31,210 bases of DNA from a virus: positions 1-31,210 of the IMG/VR virus record IMGVR_UViG_3300047550_001289; one strand, written 5' to 3'. Each line of letters begins with the position of its first letter. Within the stretch, counting starts at the first letter, position 1. This document shows positions 1 through 9,193 of the stretch, piece by piece. A program made the translations under genes and the position numbers. The notes beneath the pieces were generated by a model. The model did no database searches. It worked only from the letters and a program-made list of their open reading frames with translations, and was not told the DNA's origin.

Positions 1-939
1 GAAAAGAACAACTTGCTCAGGGTAAGCAACCTGCACACCATATTTGAAAGCGGTGTGGAATTGTACTCTGCGCTCGAAAGGATTGAAGATGAATTCAAAC
101 TCTTCTTCTTCGTTCATCATGTCAGTTCCCAAGAAGAAATTGCTCCACAGACCGGCAACGATTTTGTTGGTGCTGTTCATACCGTGCAGACCATAAATCT
201 TGATGCCAGTGATAGGGTCAACGATTTCCATCTCTGCGATTTCGTTTGCAGGGTAGTGGTAAAGGTTAGCAGTTACCAACCACTGACGATACAGGCGGAA
301 GGTGTCAGTACCCATTGCGATGAACAGGTCGGGTTTGCCCAACAGTTCAGCAGGAATAACGCTGTAAATGGTAGTGATGATATCATCGATGTTTGAAGCA
401 GTGATAGAAGCGTAAGCGTTACCCACGTTACCTTTGATTGGGTCACCTGCACCACCGAAACCTAAATCACCCAAGATGGTCAAGAAGCCATCCCAAAAGC
501 CGTTGTTTCCAGCACCGCCTGTGGTATCACCCTGCCATATAGCAGTTTCGATAGCTTCGGCAATTTTGGCAGCTTTTTCAGCTCCTATTTGCTCGGTGAA
601 TACACCCATGTCGATAGCTTCACCTGCGGCAAGAGCTTTCTGTGTGTATTTGGTTTCGAGGTCTTTGGGGCACAAAGTTTCCTGAACCTTAACTTTTCCA
701 ACGGTCAGGGTGCGCTTGGACAGGGTGGTGTTGCCACTGGTCTGATAAGAGCAGCTGTCGCTTTGGAAGTAAACATCGCTGTACAGCAAAGGCAGTATTT
801 CAGCGGATTTGATACCTGGAAGAACCTGTCCAGCACCCTGCAACATACGTGCAGTTTTGGCGGTGAACATAGCTTTGGTCAGAAGCTGTAAACTTTCTTC
901 TTTGGTGTAATTGGTGAGACCTGTTACGTCAAATGCCAT
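1..939 (-). CDS. Major capsid protein, HK97-like, 3' end cut by window edge
   Basis: This is probably the main shell protein of the head. The minus-strand frame opens with ATG at 939 (MAFDVTGLTNYTKEES) and stays open to base 1, giving 313 residues with no stop. It follows the protease and scaffold genes directly, the usual head order. The C-terminal part (FKYGVQVAYPEQVVLF) looks like the last beta strand of Bacteroidota phage capsid proteins, so few residues are probably missing. Codons are strongly biased (GGT, CTG, ACC, ATC), unlike the more A/T-rich early genes, as expected for the most abundant protein. The leader is pure A/T with no Shine-Dalgarno sequence. The assignment rests on order, length, codon bias and family resemblance; I cannot point to a catalytic motif. 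Confidence 0.8.
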   Translation of the reverse strand, partial: MAFDVTGLTNYTKEESLQLLTKAMFTAKTARMLQGAGQVLPGIKSAEILPLLYSDVYFQSDSCSYQTSGNTTLSKRTLTVGKVKVQETLCPKDLETKYTQKALAAGEAIDMGVFTEQIGAEKAAKIAEAIETAIWQGDTTGGAGNNGFWDGFLTILGDLGFGGAGDPIKGNVGNAYASITASNIDDIITTIYSVIPAELLGKPDLFIAMGTDTFRLYRQWLVTANLYHYPANEIAEMEIVDPITGIKIYGLHGMNSTNKIVAGLWSNFFLGTDMMNEEEEFEFIFNPFERRVQFHTAFKYGVQVAYPEQVVLF

Positions 940-951
940 GATTTTATTTTA

Positions 952-1515
952 TTATTTTATTGATTTGATTGCGGAAACAAAGCCAAAGAAATTTTCCTCT
1001 TTTTCGGGTTTAACTGAACCGAATGGCTTTTTGGTCGGCTCAGGGGTTTTGGCTGCAAACTTTTCAAACACGCTGAAAGTTTCTTCAACTTTGCCAAGCA
1101 CGTTGATAAGGGCAGTTTCAAGGGTAGCGATTTTCGCTGCAAGTTCTTCGTTAGCGGCACGGAGTGCGTCGAACTGCTCAACGGATGCAAACTGATTTTC
1201 AACCTCAACTTCCTCAACGGCAGTTTCTTCTTTGGTTTCAATCATTTCAACCACACCATCTTTGGTTGTAACCAAAAGTCCGGTGGTGGTTTCATGCACT
1301 CCATCGGGAGCAGGAACAATACCCTCTTCGCCTTTAACATTCAGGAGCATTCCGGCTGCAAGTTCCTCGCCTTCAAAAACTACGATTGTTCCATCAACCA
1401 AAGTCAACTCACCAAACGCAATCTCGGCAGGAACTTCGCTGAAACGCTGCTTCACCTCTGACATAAATGCTGTCAATGAGGCTTTCATTTCGGCTAATTC
1501 TGATTTAAATTCCAT
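952..1515 (-). CDS. Probable scaffold / head assembly protein
   Basis: This 187-residue acidic protein lies between the protease and the major capsid gene, where scaffolding proteins usually sit. Residues 1-25 are helical and charged (MEFKSELAEMKASLTAFMSE). The middle is beta-rich (FGELTLVDGTIVVFEGEEL, roughly 34-52). Residues about 110-145 form a heptad-like coiled coil (FDALRAANEELAAKIATLE). The basic tail ends in SAIKSIK, like the capsid-binding ends of scaffolds. ATG at 1515 is preceded by the CTACCTTTT motif also seen before the protease gene, and both genes begin ATGGAATT. No fold is recognised with certainty; another minor head protein is possible. Confidence 0.55.
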   Translation of the reverse strand: MEFKSELAEMKASLTAFMSEVKQRFSEVPAEIAFGELTLVDGTIVVFEGEELAAGMLLNVKGEEGIVPAPDGVHETTTGLLVTTKDGVVEMIETKEETAVEEVEVENQFASVEQFDALRAANEELAAKIATLETALINVLGKVEETFSVFEKFAAKTPEPTKKPFGSVKPEKEENFFGFVSAIKSIK

Positions 1516-1529
1516 ATCTTAAAAGGTAG
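1516..1529 (-). promoter_or_regulatory. Late-gene 5' motif (CTACCTTTTAAGAT)
   Basis: Read on the minus strand, CTACCTTTTAAGAT abuts the ATG of the scaffold gene. It is nearly identical to the motif before the protease gene, and the first C is 14 bases before the start in both. Function is unknown: a -7-like promoter box (TAnnTTT) or a translation signal. Confidence 0.4.
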
Positions 1530-1541
1530 TTACGTTTTTAC

Positions 1542-2549
1542 CTATGCAAAATTTTTCAGCATGGCAGTAATTTCACGCATCATTTCCAGAACTTCGTCTT
1601 GTTCTTCCATGTCGAATAAACCCTCAACTGAAAATCCTTTCCACTCGCCATCCTTAACTTTTGCCCAAATTTCCTCGTTGTCTATTAAATAGGTCAGAAA
1701 CCAGCTTCCATCCTTTGCATCTTCGTACCCGGTAGGTGGCATTACACCACGTTTGCGGTCAATGAAGTAGCTTTCAATCATGTGGACACCCTCTTTCACT
1801 GGGTTGGCATGGTCGGTATTGACTGCTTTGTAGGCATCGTTGCGGACAAACTTCTTTGCTATTTTCCAAATAGTGTCGGCATCAAATGTCACGTAGTATT
1901 CACCACGTATATCATCGTATCGGTAAATGGGTAAATCTGCCAACATTGCAGGGCCAGTCACGATACGTTTTTCTTCGGACTGCACCGAGTATGCCTGACG
2001 CATATCTATCTGCTGTAATTTGCGACTTGCCCATTCAATTCCTTCATCACCGCCCCAAGCCAACCACATCAGGCGGCCACATCCGTCACCAAGTTCTTTT
2101 TGGCTGTTCTGTCTGTGTCTTTCAAATCCTGCCATTCTTGCAATAGTGTCACGGGTGATGGCTTCACCGTTAGCTAACTGATTAGCCCTGATTTTACCCA
2201 CCGCAGTTCCGCAATCACCCCATCCGTTTTCTTCTGCCCAACGTAAAGCAATCTTTGCATTTTCTTTGGCGGCTTCGGGGTAGTCATCATAACTTTCAAA
2301 CTTCTGTCGGCTTTCCCATTTGCTGTAACACACGGCAGCGGCTTGTTCCTGTTCCATACCTTCGCCAATCATGTAAGGAATACAACGGCTGATAAATTCT
2401 TCTTCATTTTCAGTCGGGCCGGGTTCAACGAACTGCTCATTAAACAGCATGAAGTCTTTTTGTATGGCTGGTCTGTCAACGAGAGAAACAAAGTCCACCC
2501 CTGTTTCATCATCATCATTGACCACAATTTTGTAAACGGGTAATTCCAT
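1542..2549 (-). CDS. XkdF-like prohead maturation protease with inserted domains
   Basis: A likely head maturation protease of the XkdF (putative phage serine protease) type, 335 residues. The N-terminus has the family's VDFVSLVDRPAIQKDFMLF segment. The last third carries HANPVKEGVHMIESYFIDR and DGEWKGFSVEGLFD, typical of XkdF proteins. Between them are two added modules. Residues about 50-80 form a Cys-containing helical segment (CIPYMIGEGMEQEQAAAVCY). Residues about 85-185 carry GWGDCGTAVGKIRANQLANG and WLAWGGDEGIEWA, also seen in other phage head proteins. I chose ATG 2549 over the longer GTG at 2576: it gives a normal start (MELPVYKI), follows the tape measure stop and has the CTACTTTTA motif at the same distance as the next gene. 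Catalytic residues cannot be named with confidence. Confidence 0.75.
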   Translation of the reverse strand: MELPVYKIVVNDDDETGVDFVSLVDRPAIQKDFMLFNEQFVEPGPTENEEEFISRCIPYMIGEGMEQEQAAAVCYSKWESRQKFESYDDYPEAAKENAKIALRWAEENGWGDCGTAVGKIRANQLANGEAITRDTIARMAGFERHRQNSQKELGDGCGRLMWLAWGGDEGIEWASRKLQQIDMRQAYSVQSEEKRIVTGPAMLADLPIYRYDDIRGEYYVTFDADTIWKIAKKFVRNDAYKAVNTDHANPVKEGVHMIESYFIDRKRGVMPPTGYEDAKDGSWFLTYLIDNEEIWAKVKDGEWKGFSVEGLFDMEEQDEVLEMMREITAMLKNFA

Positions 2550-2563
2550 ATCTTTAAAAGTAG
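2550..2563 (-). promoter_or_regulatory. Late-gene 5' motif (CTACTTTTAAAGAT)
   Basis: CTACTTTTAAAGAT immediately precedes ATG 2549, in the gap after the tape measure stop at 2566. It is the best match to the recurring motif and supports the 2549 start. No -33 TTG box lies at the spacing used by the early promoters. Confidence 0.4.
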
Positions 2564-2565
2564 GT

Positions 2566-4596
2566 TTAGACAACACTTGTATTTCTTAACCTGCGGACAC
2601 GGGTCTGCGTTTTGGTGATGTCGCCTTCCAAGACGTATACTCTACCCATGCCACCGAACTGACCTTCTTGTGGTAATGTACCGCCTGTCAACGGGATTGC
2701 TGGGGCTGGGGATGGTGGTGCTGGTGGGTTTCCACCGCCACCGCCACCGCCTGAACCGCCTTTTAGAATAGCTTTTGCACGTGATACAGCACCTAATACA
2801 GCTGCGACTTGCTGTGCATAAAATATTGGAAATGCGTATGGTGCTGCTGGGCCTGTACCTGCTGCACCTTTTTGAGCAATATCCAAACCCTGTGCAAAGC
2901 CTACACCTGTTTTGATAGCAATATCCAAAAGTGCTGCTGCCTTTGCTGCATCACTTCCTTCTTTTAAGATACCACCAAGCGCACCAATAGCGTTTGCCGC
3001 TTCGGTTAATGTTGCCATCTGTGCTTCACGTTTTGCCTTTTCGCTTTCCTCTTTTGCTTTTTCGTCAGCAAGATAAATTTCCTTTTTCTTTTGAGCCAGT
3101 TGCAATTCTAATTCAACCGTGCTTTGACCATAATCTTTTGCATTTGTTATTTGTGCTTCAAGCCTTTCAACTTCAAGTTGTGCCAATGCTTCATTATTTC
3201 CGACAAGCGCAGCCTGTTGTTTTTTGTAGTATTCATCGGTTGATTTTACTGTTTCAGAAAACTCCTTATCTGTTATGGCTTTTCTCTCTGCTTCCGCTTT
3301 CTCCTGTGCTGCCTTTTGTTCCTCATCAAACTTTTCCTGTATAGTTTTAACCTTTAAATCGTGTTCACGTTTTAACTGTTCTTTGGTTAAATTCTTTTTG
3401 GCTTCACCTTTTACTTCTATTGCCCATTGCTTTTCAAAGGCATCAATTCTTTCTTTTAGTGTTTTGGCTGTTTCCTGTGCATATTCAGCGTCAGCCCTTG
3501 CTCTATCTTCGGCAATCTTCTTTTGATTGTCTGCTGCTGCTTTTGCTGCTTCCTGATTTTCTTTTTGTATTGAAAGTATTATCCCTGCCTGTTGATTTTT
3601 AAGGTCAAGCAATGTGGCTTCTGCTTCGGCAATAAGTTTGTCACCTTCTGCGGCTGTTTCTTCTGGGTCAAAAATTGCATTTGCCATGCTTTCTGCCAAA
3701 TTAAATTCCCAATCAGCACCTAAAAAATTTGCAACTTTTGTTACTGTGTCAATAACAAGTTGTAGCGGTTTGTTGACAAAATCTAAAATTCCCTTTAAAA
3801 TTTCCCGATTTCGTTTTGCTGCTTCAACTTGTGCATCTTTGGTTATCTTGGCATTTTTGACAGATGTTTCCGCATTGGCAATTGCCAGTTGCAACTGGTC
3901 AAGTTTCATCTGCCGTATTTCCTTTTCAGACTTGCCCTGTAATTTTAGGATATTGTCTGATTTATCAAGGACATCAAGTTGCTTTTGGTTAGCTTCAAGG
4001 TTCTTTTGTGTTTCTTCATTTAGTTTTTTCTGCTCAGCCGATACACCACTTATGGCGGATTTTATGTCATCCCAATAGGCAACAACGGCAGCAATAGCAG
4101 TCAACACCAATCCAATACCGGTAACCATAAAGGCTTTGGATGCTGCGGTCATTCCTTTGAATGCTTCAATACCTTTTAATCCAAGCGACTTTAATTGCTT
4201 ACCTGCTTCACCAAGTCCTTCCAATCCCTGTGCGAGTGCCATTGCACCCTGAACTTTTAACAAGGCCTTTTGCACATCTTCGCTTTCAGCACCAAACAAG
4301 GCCATTGCACCCTGTGCCGCCTGAAAACCATTTGCAATACCTTTGGCTATTGTGTTTATTCGGTTGAACTTGTCGGGGTTTAATGCCTGAACTTTCTGCT
4401 GAAAGTCTTGCATTTGGTCTTTCAACAACGCAACTCTTTCGGCTGCCTTTGTCGCTTCTGGTGAAAATTCACCAAACTTTTGTGCGAGTGCGATTGCTTC
4501 GTTGGTCGCCTCTTTGATTTGTAATTTTAGCGACTTAACGCTTTCCGTGCCACTGGTTTTGGCTTCTAAATTTATTGCTACTGTGGTTTGTGCCAT
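2566..4596 (-). CDS. Tape measure protein
   Basis: Sets tail length and probably helps DNA delivery. The protein has 676 residues, a size that by the usual rule of about 0.15 nm per residue fits a tail near 100 nm. After an N-terminal coiled coil it has a hydrophobic, membrane-like segment (AFMVTGIGLVLTAIAAVVAY, about residues 155-174). A very long Lys/Glu/Ala coiled coil follows (about 185-540), then a second hydrophobic Ala/Gly stretch around ALLDIAIKTGVGFAQGLD. It ends in a flexible Gly- and Pro-rich linker (GGSGGGGGGGNPPAPPSPAP) before a short tail. ATG 4596 is one base after the stop of the upstream tail gene (TAAAATG). Length, coiled coil and position among tail genes make this a firm call. 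Confidence 0.85.
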   Translation of the reverse strand: MAQTTVAINLEAKTSGTESVKSLKLQIKEATNEAIALAQKFGEFSPEATKAAERVALLKDQMQDFQQKVQALNPDKFNRINTIAKGIANGFQAAQGAMALFGAESEDVQKALLKVQGAMALAQGLEGLGEAGKQLKSLGLKGIEAFKGMTAASKAFMVTGIGLVLTAIAAVVAYWDDIKSAISGVSAEQKKLNEETQKNLEANQKQLDVLDKSDNILKLQGKSEKEIRQMKLDQLQLAIANAETSVKNAKITKDAQVEAAKRNREILKGILDFVNKPLQLVIDTVTKVANFLGADWEFNLAESMANAIFDPEETAAEGDKLIAEAEATLLDLKNQQAGIILSIQKENQEAAKAAADNQKKIAEDRARADAEYAQETAKTLKERIDAFEKQWAIEVKGEAKKNLTKEQLKREHDLKVKTIQEKFDEEQKAAQEKAEAERKAITDKEFSETVKSTDEYYKKQQAALVGNNEALAQLEVERLEAQITNAKDYGQSTVELELQLAQKKKEIYLADEKAKEESEKAKREAQMATLTEAANAIGALGGILKEGSDAAKAAALLDIAIKTGVGFAQGLDIAQKGAAGTGPAAPYAFPIFYAQQVAAVLGAVSRAKAILKGGSGGGGGGGNPPAPPSPAPAIPLTGGTLPQEGQFGGMGRVYVLEGDITKTQTRVRRLRNTSVV

Positions 4597-4597
4597 T

Positions 4598-7354
4598 TTA
4601 TTTTTTGCTTATTACTCTCCATTGTGTGCCGTCAGACACGATTTGTACGCACTCATAATGCGTTCCCAGAACATAGGTTGCACCATCATCAATTAACTGT
4701 GCTTCGTATGGATCAATAGTCAACTGATGTGCGCTGGTATTTTTATATACATAGTATGCCTTGCCTAAACACGTGGTCGCATCGGGTAGATTTAACGTGG
4801 TGTTGGCCGTACAATCCATGATGTAAATGTCTTTGTATAGGTCAGCGGTCACGGTTGTTGCTGTGGTCAACTGAACTCTGTTCGTGCTGAAATTGACCTG
4901 TGTCATTGAGTGGCCTTGCAGCCATACTTCATCACTCCCCACATTTTCAACACCCTCGCCAATTACGATGCTACGTTCACTATCGGGCAGGAATGTTGTG
5001 CCACTTGTTGCAAAGGCAGCGTTTGCCCTGCCGTAGTTTGTCACCGCATCACCTGCCACAATGCCATCACCCACAGCATTGAAATCACCCAGCGAAAAGC
5101 CTTTGTTCTGAATAACCTTGCCGGGCAAGTTACCGCCACCAATCGGGTCGTATTCTTCCTGTCCACTTCCACCGCCACTTGACTGCGTTCCGCCACCGCC
5201 AACGCTTCCGGTTGTTGCTGTGAATGTCGGCCCTGTTTTCAGGAACAGAAACTCGCAGATATTGACGGATGGGTTTATCGGGTCATAGTCCTCAATCTTA
5301 TTCAGCCTGAAATAATTGCCGTCAAAAAAATACAAGTCACGGAATGACAGCTTTTCCATGTCAGCAGGGGTAAGGTAAAAATTACCCTTTACAATCTTGC
5401 TGTCTTTGTCTGTGATTTCGTTAATGTACTTTGACCAATATGCGTTAAATAGGTTGTTATTTGTAACGGCTGTGCCTGATGCAAGTCCTATATATCTCGG
5501 CAATCCAAAGTTGATGTCTGATGTTGAAGCGAGAGGGTCATCCAAATGCCCCATGAAAGGGTATTTTGTTTTTACGTGACCAGCTCCCGCATTGAAAATT
5601 GTATTGCTTCCCTCACGCACCAAATAAGATGCACAGGTTTTTGCTTTATATTGCAATATTCGAACATTGCCTGACTTTGTGCTTTCAGATGCAGTTGCAA
5701 TTTCAGGCAGGTATTTATCAACTTCATTTTCAGGTTTTACAATCAGCGTAGGTACAAAACCAATCTCAATTTTCTTTTCATCCTTTACAAAGTCATTTTC
5801 AACAAGTATCTGCCTGTCGCCATATGTACGGCTGTAATCTTCTTTGTAAAATTTATTTCCGTCATCATCACCATCTTTGTAGGTAAATAGATATTTTCCT
5901 GCATCCAATTCACCCATTGGTGTAATATCTAACGGTTGTGACAAATCCCTTTTTTCTGTCCAATCTGAAACGCTATTTGTATAAAACTCCTCACGTGGTA
6001 ATATCACTACATTTTTGGCTATCTCGGTAGGCTCAATATACAAATTGAACATGGTAAAAAGCCACTTCATAAATTCACGCTGTTTTACTTCGGTTGCCGT
6101 GAAGAAACCAGCCAAATCCATTGTATCATCAAGTCCATAACTGCTTTCAACAATAGTATTATAAAACTTTGATGATGTATTTATTGTTGTTGTTGCCGCT
6201 GATATTATTGCACCAAATTGGTCACGTATATAACCCGGTTTTATTGTGACAGTATCATTTTTTTGCAGTGTTATATTGCTGAAAATAATGGTATCATCAA
6301 ATGTTGCCGTTCCTGCTGAATTTGCAACTTTAAAGACAACAACTTCCTTTATGAATTTACTATTTATAAAAAGGCGAAATCTTATTGTATTTGTTACATT
6401 TGCCTGTAAATTATCAGCACTTCCGTTTACATAAAAATTGAAATCATAAACTTGACCTGCAAATCCATTTGTAAATGTGCTTGTGCTTGTATTCCATTGG
6501 TTTGATGGGTCAGTTATTTCAGTTTGAAAATTGTATTGTCCGCCTTGTCCATATGTTGTAGTTCCTGACGGCTTTGCTTCAAACTGCCTATTTTGTATCT
6601 GCGTTTCAGATAATATCGGCATCCGTGATGGACACGGCACAACCAATCTTTTGAACTGGGCTGTGTTGAAGAATGAACCACTTGAATAACTGTAACCTGC
6701 ACCGCTAAAAATCTTGTCAACTATTGTCTTTGCATAAATGTAGGGAGTGACATTATCGGTGTATAAAGTTTGATAATCTGCATATGTGCCATTGTCAACC
6801 CATCCATAAACATAACCCTCGCCTGTTGGTGCGCCACTGCTAAAATTCACATATCCGCTGCTGCCGTTTTTGACAATCGAAGTGTCCCAGCTATTGAAAA
6901 TATTTGTTGCGTTTAAAATATGGTTGTACTCGGTAAAGTCAAGGTCGGCAAGTTTGGCATCGGAAATCTTTGCAAACAGGTCGGCCAACTCTCCGTGCAT
7001 AGAACACTCATATTCAATTTGATTTAGGTCGTTAACCTTAATCGAAAGCAAACGAATAAAGCCCTCTATCTGTGTGACTTCATCCACCATAAGCAGCGCA
7101 TCTGCTTTTAGGTTGGGGTTGAAATCAGGGCTAAAATTTACCGCACTGGTATTGCGGATGCTCAAATTCAAATCAAACAAGTGTGTGAACAGCTTGTTGT
7201 TTGTCTTTGTACCGGGCAGCGTGAATGTCTTTGTCCAATCCGATGACCTGCTTTCAGGCTCCCGAATATCGGCAATGGATTTATTTATCTGTATTCCAAA
7301 ATCGGTAGGCAGATCAACGCTGTACCCACCGCAAACAAGTCTTACATTGTTCAT
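4598..7354 (-). CDS. Large tail / baseplate protein with C-terminal fiber-like region
   Basis: This 918-residue protein is probably part of the tail tip. The N-terminal part (about 1-160) has KSIADIREPESRSSDWTKTF and KTNNKLFTHLFDLN, a pattern common in tail-tip proteins of Bacteroidota phages and prophages. The middle (about 160-700) is beta-rich with many Asn, Thr and Tyr. After a glycine-rich linker (about 720-740, GGGGTQSSGGGSGQ) a C-terminal module (about 760-918) has repeated beta segments (LTTATTVTADLYKDIYIMDC, TLNLPDATT, TIDPYEAQLIDDG) like the shaft or tip of phage fibers. Its ATG overlaps the upstream stop by four bases (ATGA), implying coupled translation. The receptor is unknown. 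Confidence 0.7.
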   Translation of the reverse strand: MNNVRLVCGGYSVDLPTDFGIQINKSIADIREPESRSSDWTKTFTLPGTKTNNKLFTHLFDLNLSIRNTSAVNFSPDFNPNLKADALLMVDEVTQIEGFIRLLSIKVNDLNQIEYECSMHGELADLFAKISDAKLADLDFTEYNHILNATNIFNSWDTSIVKNGSSGYVNFSSGAPTGEGYVYGWVDNGTYADYQTLYTDNVTPYIYAKTIVDKIFSGAGYSYSSGSFFNTAQFKRLVVPCPSRMPILSETQIQNRQFEAKPSGTTTYGQGGQYNFQTEITDPSNQWNTSTSTFTNGFAGQVYDFNFYVNGSADNLQANVTNTIRFRLFINSKFIKEVVVFKVANSAGTATFDDTIIFSNITLQKNDTVTIKPGYIRDQFGAIISAATTTINTSSKFYNTIVESSYGLDDTMDLAGFFTATEVKQREFMKWLFTMFNLYIEPTEIAKNVVILPREEFYTNSVSDWTEKRDLSQPLDITPMGELDAGKYLFTYKDGDDDGNKFYKEDYSRTYGDRQILVENDFVKDEKKIEIGFVPTLIVKPENEVDKYLPEIATASESTKSGNVRILQYKAKTCASYLVREGSNTIFNAGAGHVKTKYPFMGHLDDPLASTSDINFGLPRYIGLASGTAVTNNNLFNAYWSKYINEITDKDSKIVKGNFYLTPADMEKLSFRDLYFFDGNYFRLNKIEDYDPINPSVNICEFLFLKTGPTFTATTGSVGGGGTQSSGGGSGQEEYDPIGGGNLPGKVIQNKGFSLGDFNAVGDGIVAGDAVTNYGRANAAFATSGTTFLPDSERSIVIGEGVENVGSDEVWLQGHSMTQVNFSTNRVQLTTATTVTADLYKDIYIMDCTANTTLNLPDATTCLGKAYYVYKNTSAHQLTIDPYEAQLIDDGATYVLGTHYECVQIVSDGTQWRVISKK

Positions 7355-8544
7355 GCGTTTTGCAGCCTTTCAGGTTCTGTATATTCAACTGTGATTTGTA
7401 GGTTGTTCGGGCCGTCTATGTAGTCCATTACCTCATAGCTTGTGTCGGTAATGTTGACAGGTATTGTGCCGAGAAATACCACAGGCGAAGCAATCAAATC
7501 TTGCAGCCATTCAAATTCGGTTTCGGTCAGCCAGTTCGTGTTGAGGACAACTTGCTTTGTTTTCTCGGTGGCATAGTTGGTCATGCCGTGTTTGGTTTTA
7601 TCGTATGCGAATGAAGTGCCTGTAAGCGTATAGTTATTCCGCTTAAATTGCTTTCTGCTGACCGTGTATTTGTCTTTGTTCATCATGCTGCACCGCACAC
7701 TTTCAAAGCCACCTAACGGGTTCAGAAAGTACAGATACTGCGGAGTGTATTTGCTGCACTCCTCAACCACATCAAAGCGGTAAAGTTCGGTCTGTGCGTT
7801 TGATGATGCGTTAATTACCTGCATTGTATAATAGCTTGTGTTGGCTGGGATGATATTTCCCGCTGTACCGCTGACCAATTCCCCTGATGCAACATCGTTA
7901 AGGTTGTCAGGCCCGGCAGGAACACGCAGTAAAAACTCCGATTTATCCCCTGCATCTGTAAAACTATTATTTATCACGCTGGTAGTTGTGCCACCTGCTG
8001 CATCGTAAGCAATAATTTTCACATCACTGCCATTGGCTACATTGCCACGTAAAAAGTAAAGGTAGTCAGTTTGACCGAGCGATACCCTGCGAGTGCGTAC
8101 ACGGGTCAGAAACTGTGCTGAACCTGTCAATGGCAGTTGGTATGTCGCTGTGGTTTCACTGCCATATAAATCAAATAACCCATTCCACACATATTTACCC
8201 GTATCGGTTGCAAGTGCAAGATATTCCGTGCCGCCACACTCCTCGCCAAACTCAACTGAATAAGCTAAATAAGAATTGGTGCATTTTGATATAGTTGCCA
8301 ATCCCTGTGTGAAGTCATATGTCACATAATTTTGCAGTATGCGGCTGATATTGAATACACCCTTGTCCGTAGTGCCGTGAAATATCGGGGCTTTCAGTTT
8401 GGCTATGGTGGTTCCGGCTGCATTTTTTACAACCGCAATGAATTTGAAGTTTGCCTGTGCGTAGTTTGTGGTCGTTACCACGTATGAAATATCTGAATAT
8501 ACCGGGCTGATGTCATTCGGCTCGGTGTTGATAGTGATTGCCAT
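7351..8544 (-). CDS. Tail / baseplate structural protein
   Basis: A 397-residue beta-rich protein upstream of the large tail-tip gene. The N-terminus (INTEPNDISPVYSDISYVV) and the segment LYFLNPLGGFESVRC resemble proteins repeatedly found paired with the 918-residue type in Bacteroidota phages, probably a distal tail or baseplate component. Eight Cys are scattered and form no metal motif. There are no membrane segments. ATG 8544 is preceded by the CTACTTTTT motif. The 3' end overlaps the next gene by ATGA, so the two are probably made together. A structural role is secure from context; the exact place in the tail is inferred. Confidence 0.6.
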   Translation of the reverse strand: MAITINTEPNDISPVYSDISYVVTTTNYAQANFKFIAVVKNAAGTTIAKLKAPIFHGTTDKGVFNISRILQNYVTYDFTQGLATISKCTNSYLAYSVEFGEECGGTEYLALATDTGKYVWNGLFDLYGSETTATYQLPLTGSAQFLTRVRTRRVSLGQTDYLYFLRGNVANGSDVKIIAYDAAGGTTTSVINNSFTDAGDKSEFLLRVPAGPDNLNDVASGELVSGTAGNIIPANTSYYTMQVINASSNAQTELYRFDVVEECSKYTPQYLYFLNPLGGFESVRCSMMNKDKYTVSRKQFKRNNYTLTGTSFAYDKTKHGMTNYATEKTKQVVLNTNWLTETEFEWLQDLIASPVVFLGTIPVNITDTSYEVMDYIDGPNNLQITVEYTEPERLQNA

Positions 8545-8559
8545 TACTTAAAAAAGTAG
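8545..8559 (-). promoter_or_regulatory. Late-gene 5' motif (CTACTTTTTTAAGTA)
   Basis: CTACTTTTTTAAGTA lies directly before ATG 8544 on the minus strand, in the 27-base gap between two tail genes. It is one of seven copies of the motif in the window. Confidence 0.4.
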
Positions 8560-8571
8560 GAAATCGGCTAC

Positions 8572-9153
8572 CTATGTAGTGGTTTCGCTGCTAACGTAAA
8601 CAGCAATAGGTTTGCCTAACATCTCGCCAAGATGCTGCCCAATACTTTCAATCGTTTGTGGTGTTAACACATCCCCAATAAATCGGCTACCTTTATAACC
8701 AAAACGCTTGATTGTACCTTTGCTGTGTATTTTTCCTGCAATGGCTACCGCAAATGACTTGACGGCTTCCTGCATTGTTTGTCCTTGCTTTGGTTTAACC
8801 TCACGATAAACGCTGCGTTTGTTTCTTATCCAATTTTCAAGTGAAGCAATATCAACTTTTCTGCCGGGCTTTGTTCCGTATTCCACGTCTTCCCAATACG
8901 ATGCCATTTTGATTTCAATGCTGACACCATTGGCATCTTCTGTTATGTTTGTCGGGTCAATACTTGCTTTTAAATTACCAGTTGCAACAAGGTCTTTGTC
9001 CTCAATACTTTTGCGTAGTGTATCAACAAGAACTTGTGCGACACCAATTACAGCATCTCCCAATAATGAATTAGGCATCGGGCTGTCGGGTATTCCGAAC
9101 TTGTCCAGCAAACCTTTGTTGATTGCATCCAGTTGGTTTTTGGTAATGTTCAC
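8572..9153 (-). CDS. HK97 gp10-like tail completion protein
   Basis: A 193-residue protein of the HK97 gp10 / tail-component type, acting at the head-tail joint or tail end. Supporting segments are LVDTLRKSIEDKDLVATGNL with KASID (about 42-66) and MASYWEDVEYGTKPGRKV (about 83-100). Together these give the family pattern of 'tGnL..si' followed by 'Y...vE.Gt.pg'. The start is GTG at 9153: no in-frame ATG lies near, and the CTAC motif is 14 bases before it, the same distance as in the protease and scaffold genes. The gene follows a 133-base non-coding gap that holds the tRNA-like element. Confidence 0.7.
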   Translation of the reverse strand: MNITKNQLDAINKGLLDKFGIPDSPMPNSLLGDAVIGVAQVLVDTLRKSIEDKDLVATGNLKASIDPTNITEDANGVSIEIKMASYWEDVEYGTKPGRKVDIASLENWIRNKRSVYREVKPKQGQTMQEAVKSFAVAIAGKIHSKGTIKRFGYKGSRFIGDVLTPQTIESIGQHLGEMLGKPIAVYVSSETTT

Positions 9154-9167
9154 ACTTATAAAAGTAG
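9154..9167 (-). promoter_or_regulatory. Late-gene 5' motif (CTACTTTTATAAGT)
   Basis: CTACTTTTATAAGT sits directly before the GTG start at 9153. Its spacing helps fix that non-ATG start. Confidence 0.4.
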
Positions 9168-9170
9168 AAT

Positions 9171-9190
9171 GCCCTGCGTATGGTCAGGGC
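9171..9190 (-). other. Hairpin (GCCCTG / CAGGGC)
   Basis: A perfect 6-bp inverted repeat, GCCCTG (9171-9176) and CAGGGC (9185-9190), encloses an 8-base loop just 3' of the tRNA-like element. It may be a processing site or weak terminator. The U run is not immediate, so termination is uncertain. Confidence 0.35.
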
Positions 9191-9193
9191 AAC

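Noticed and set aside
2550-2576. GTG start of the protease at 2576
   Set aside because: It would lie inside the tape measure gene and cover the recurring 5' motif; ATG 2549 has the motif at the same spacing as neighbouring genes.
2729-2760. Glycine-rich repeat in the tape measure gene as a mobile or slippage repeat
   Set aside because: It is a short flexible linker common in tape measure proteins.
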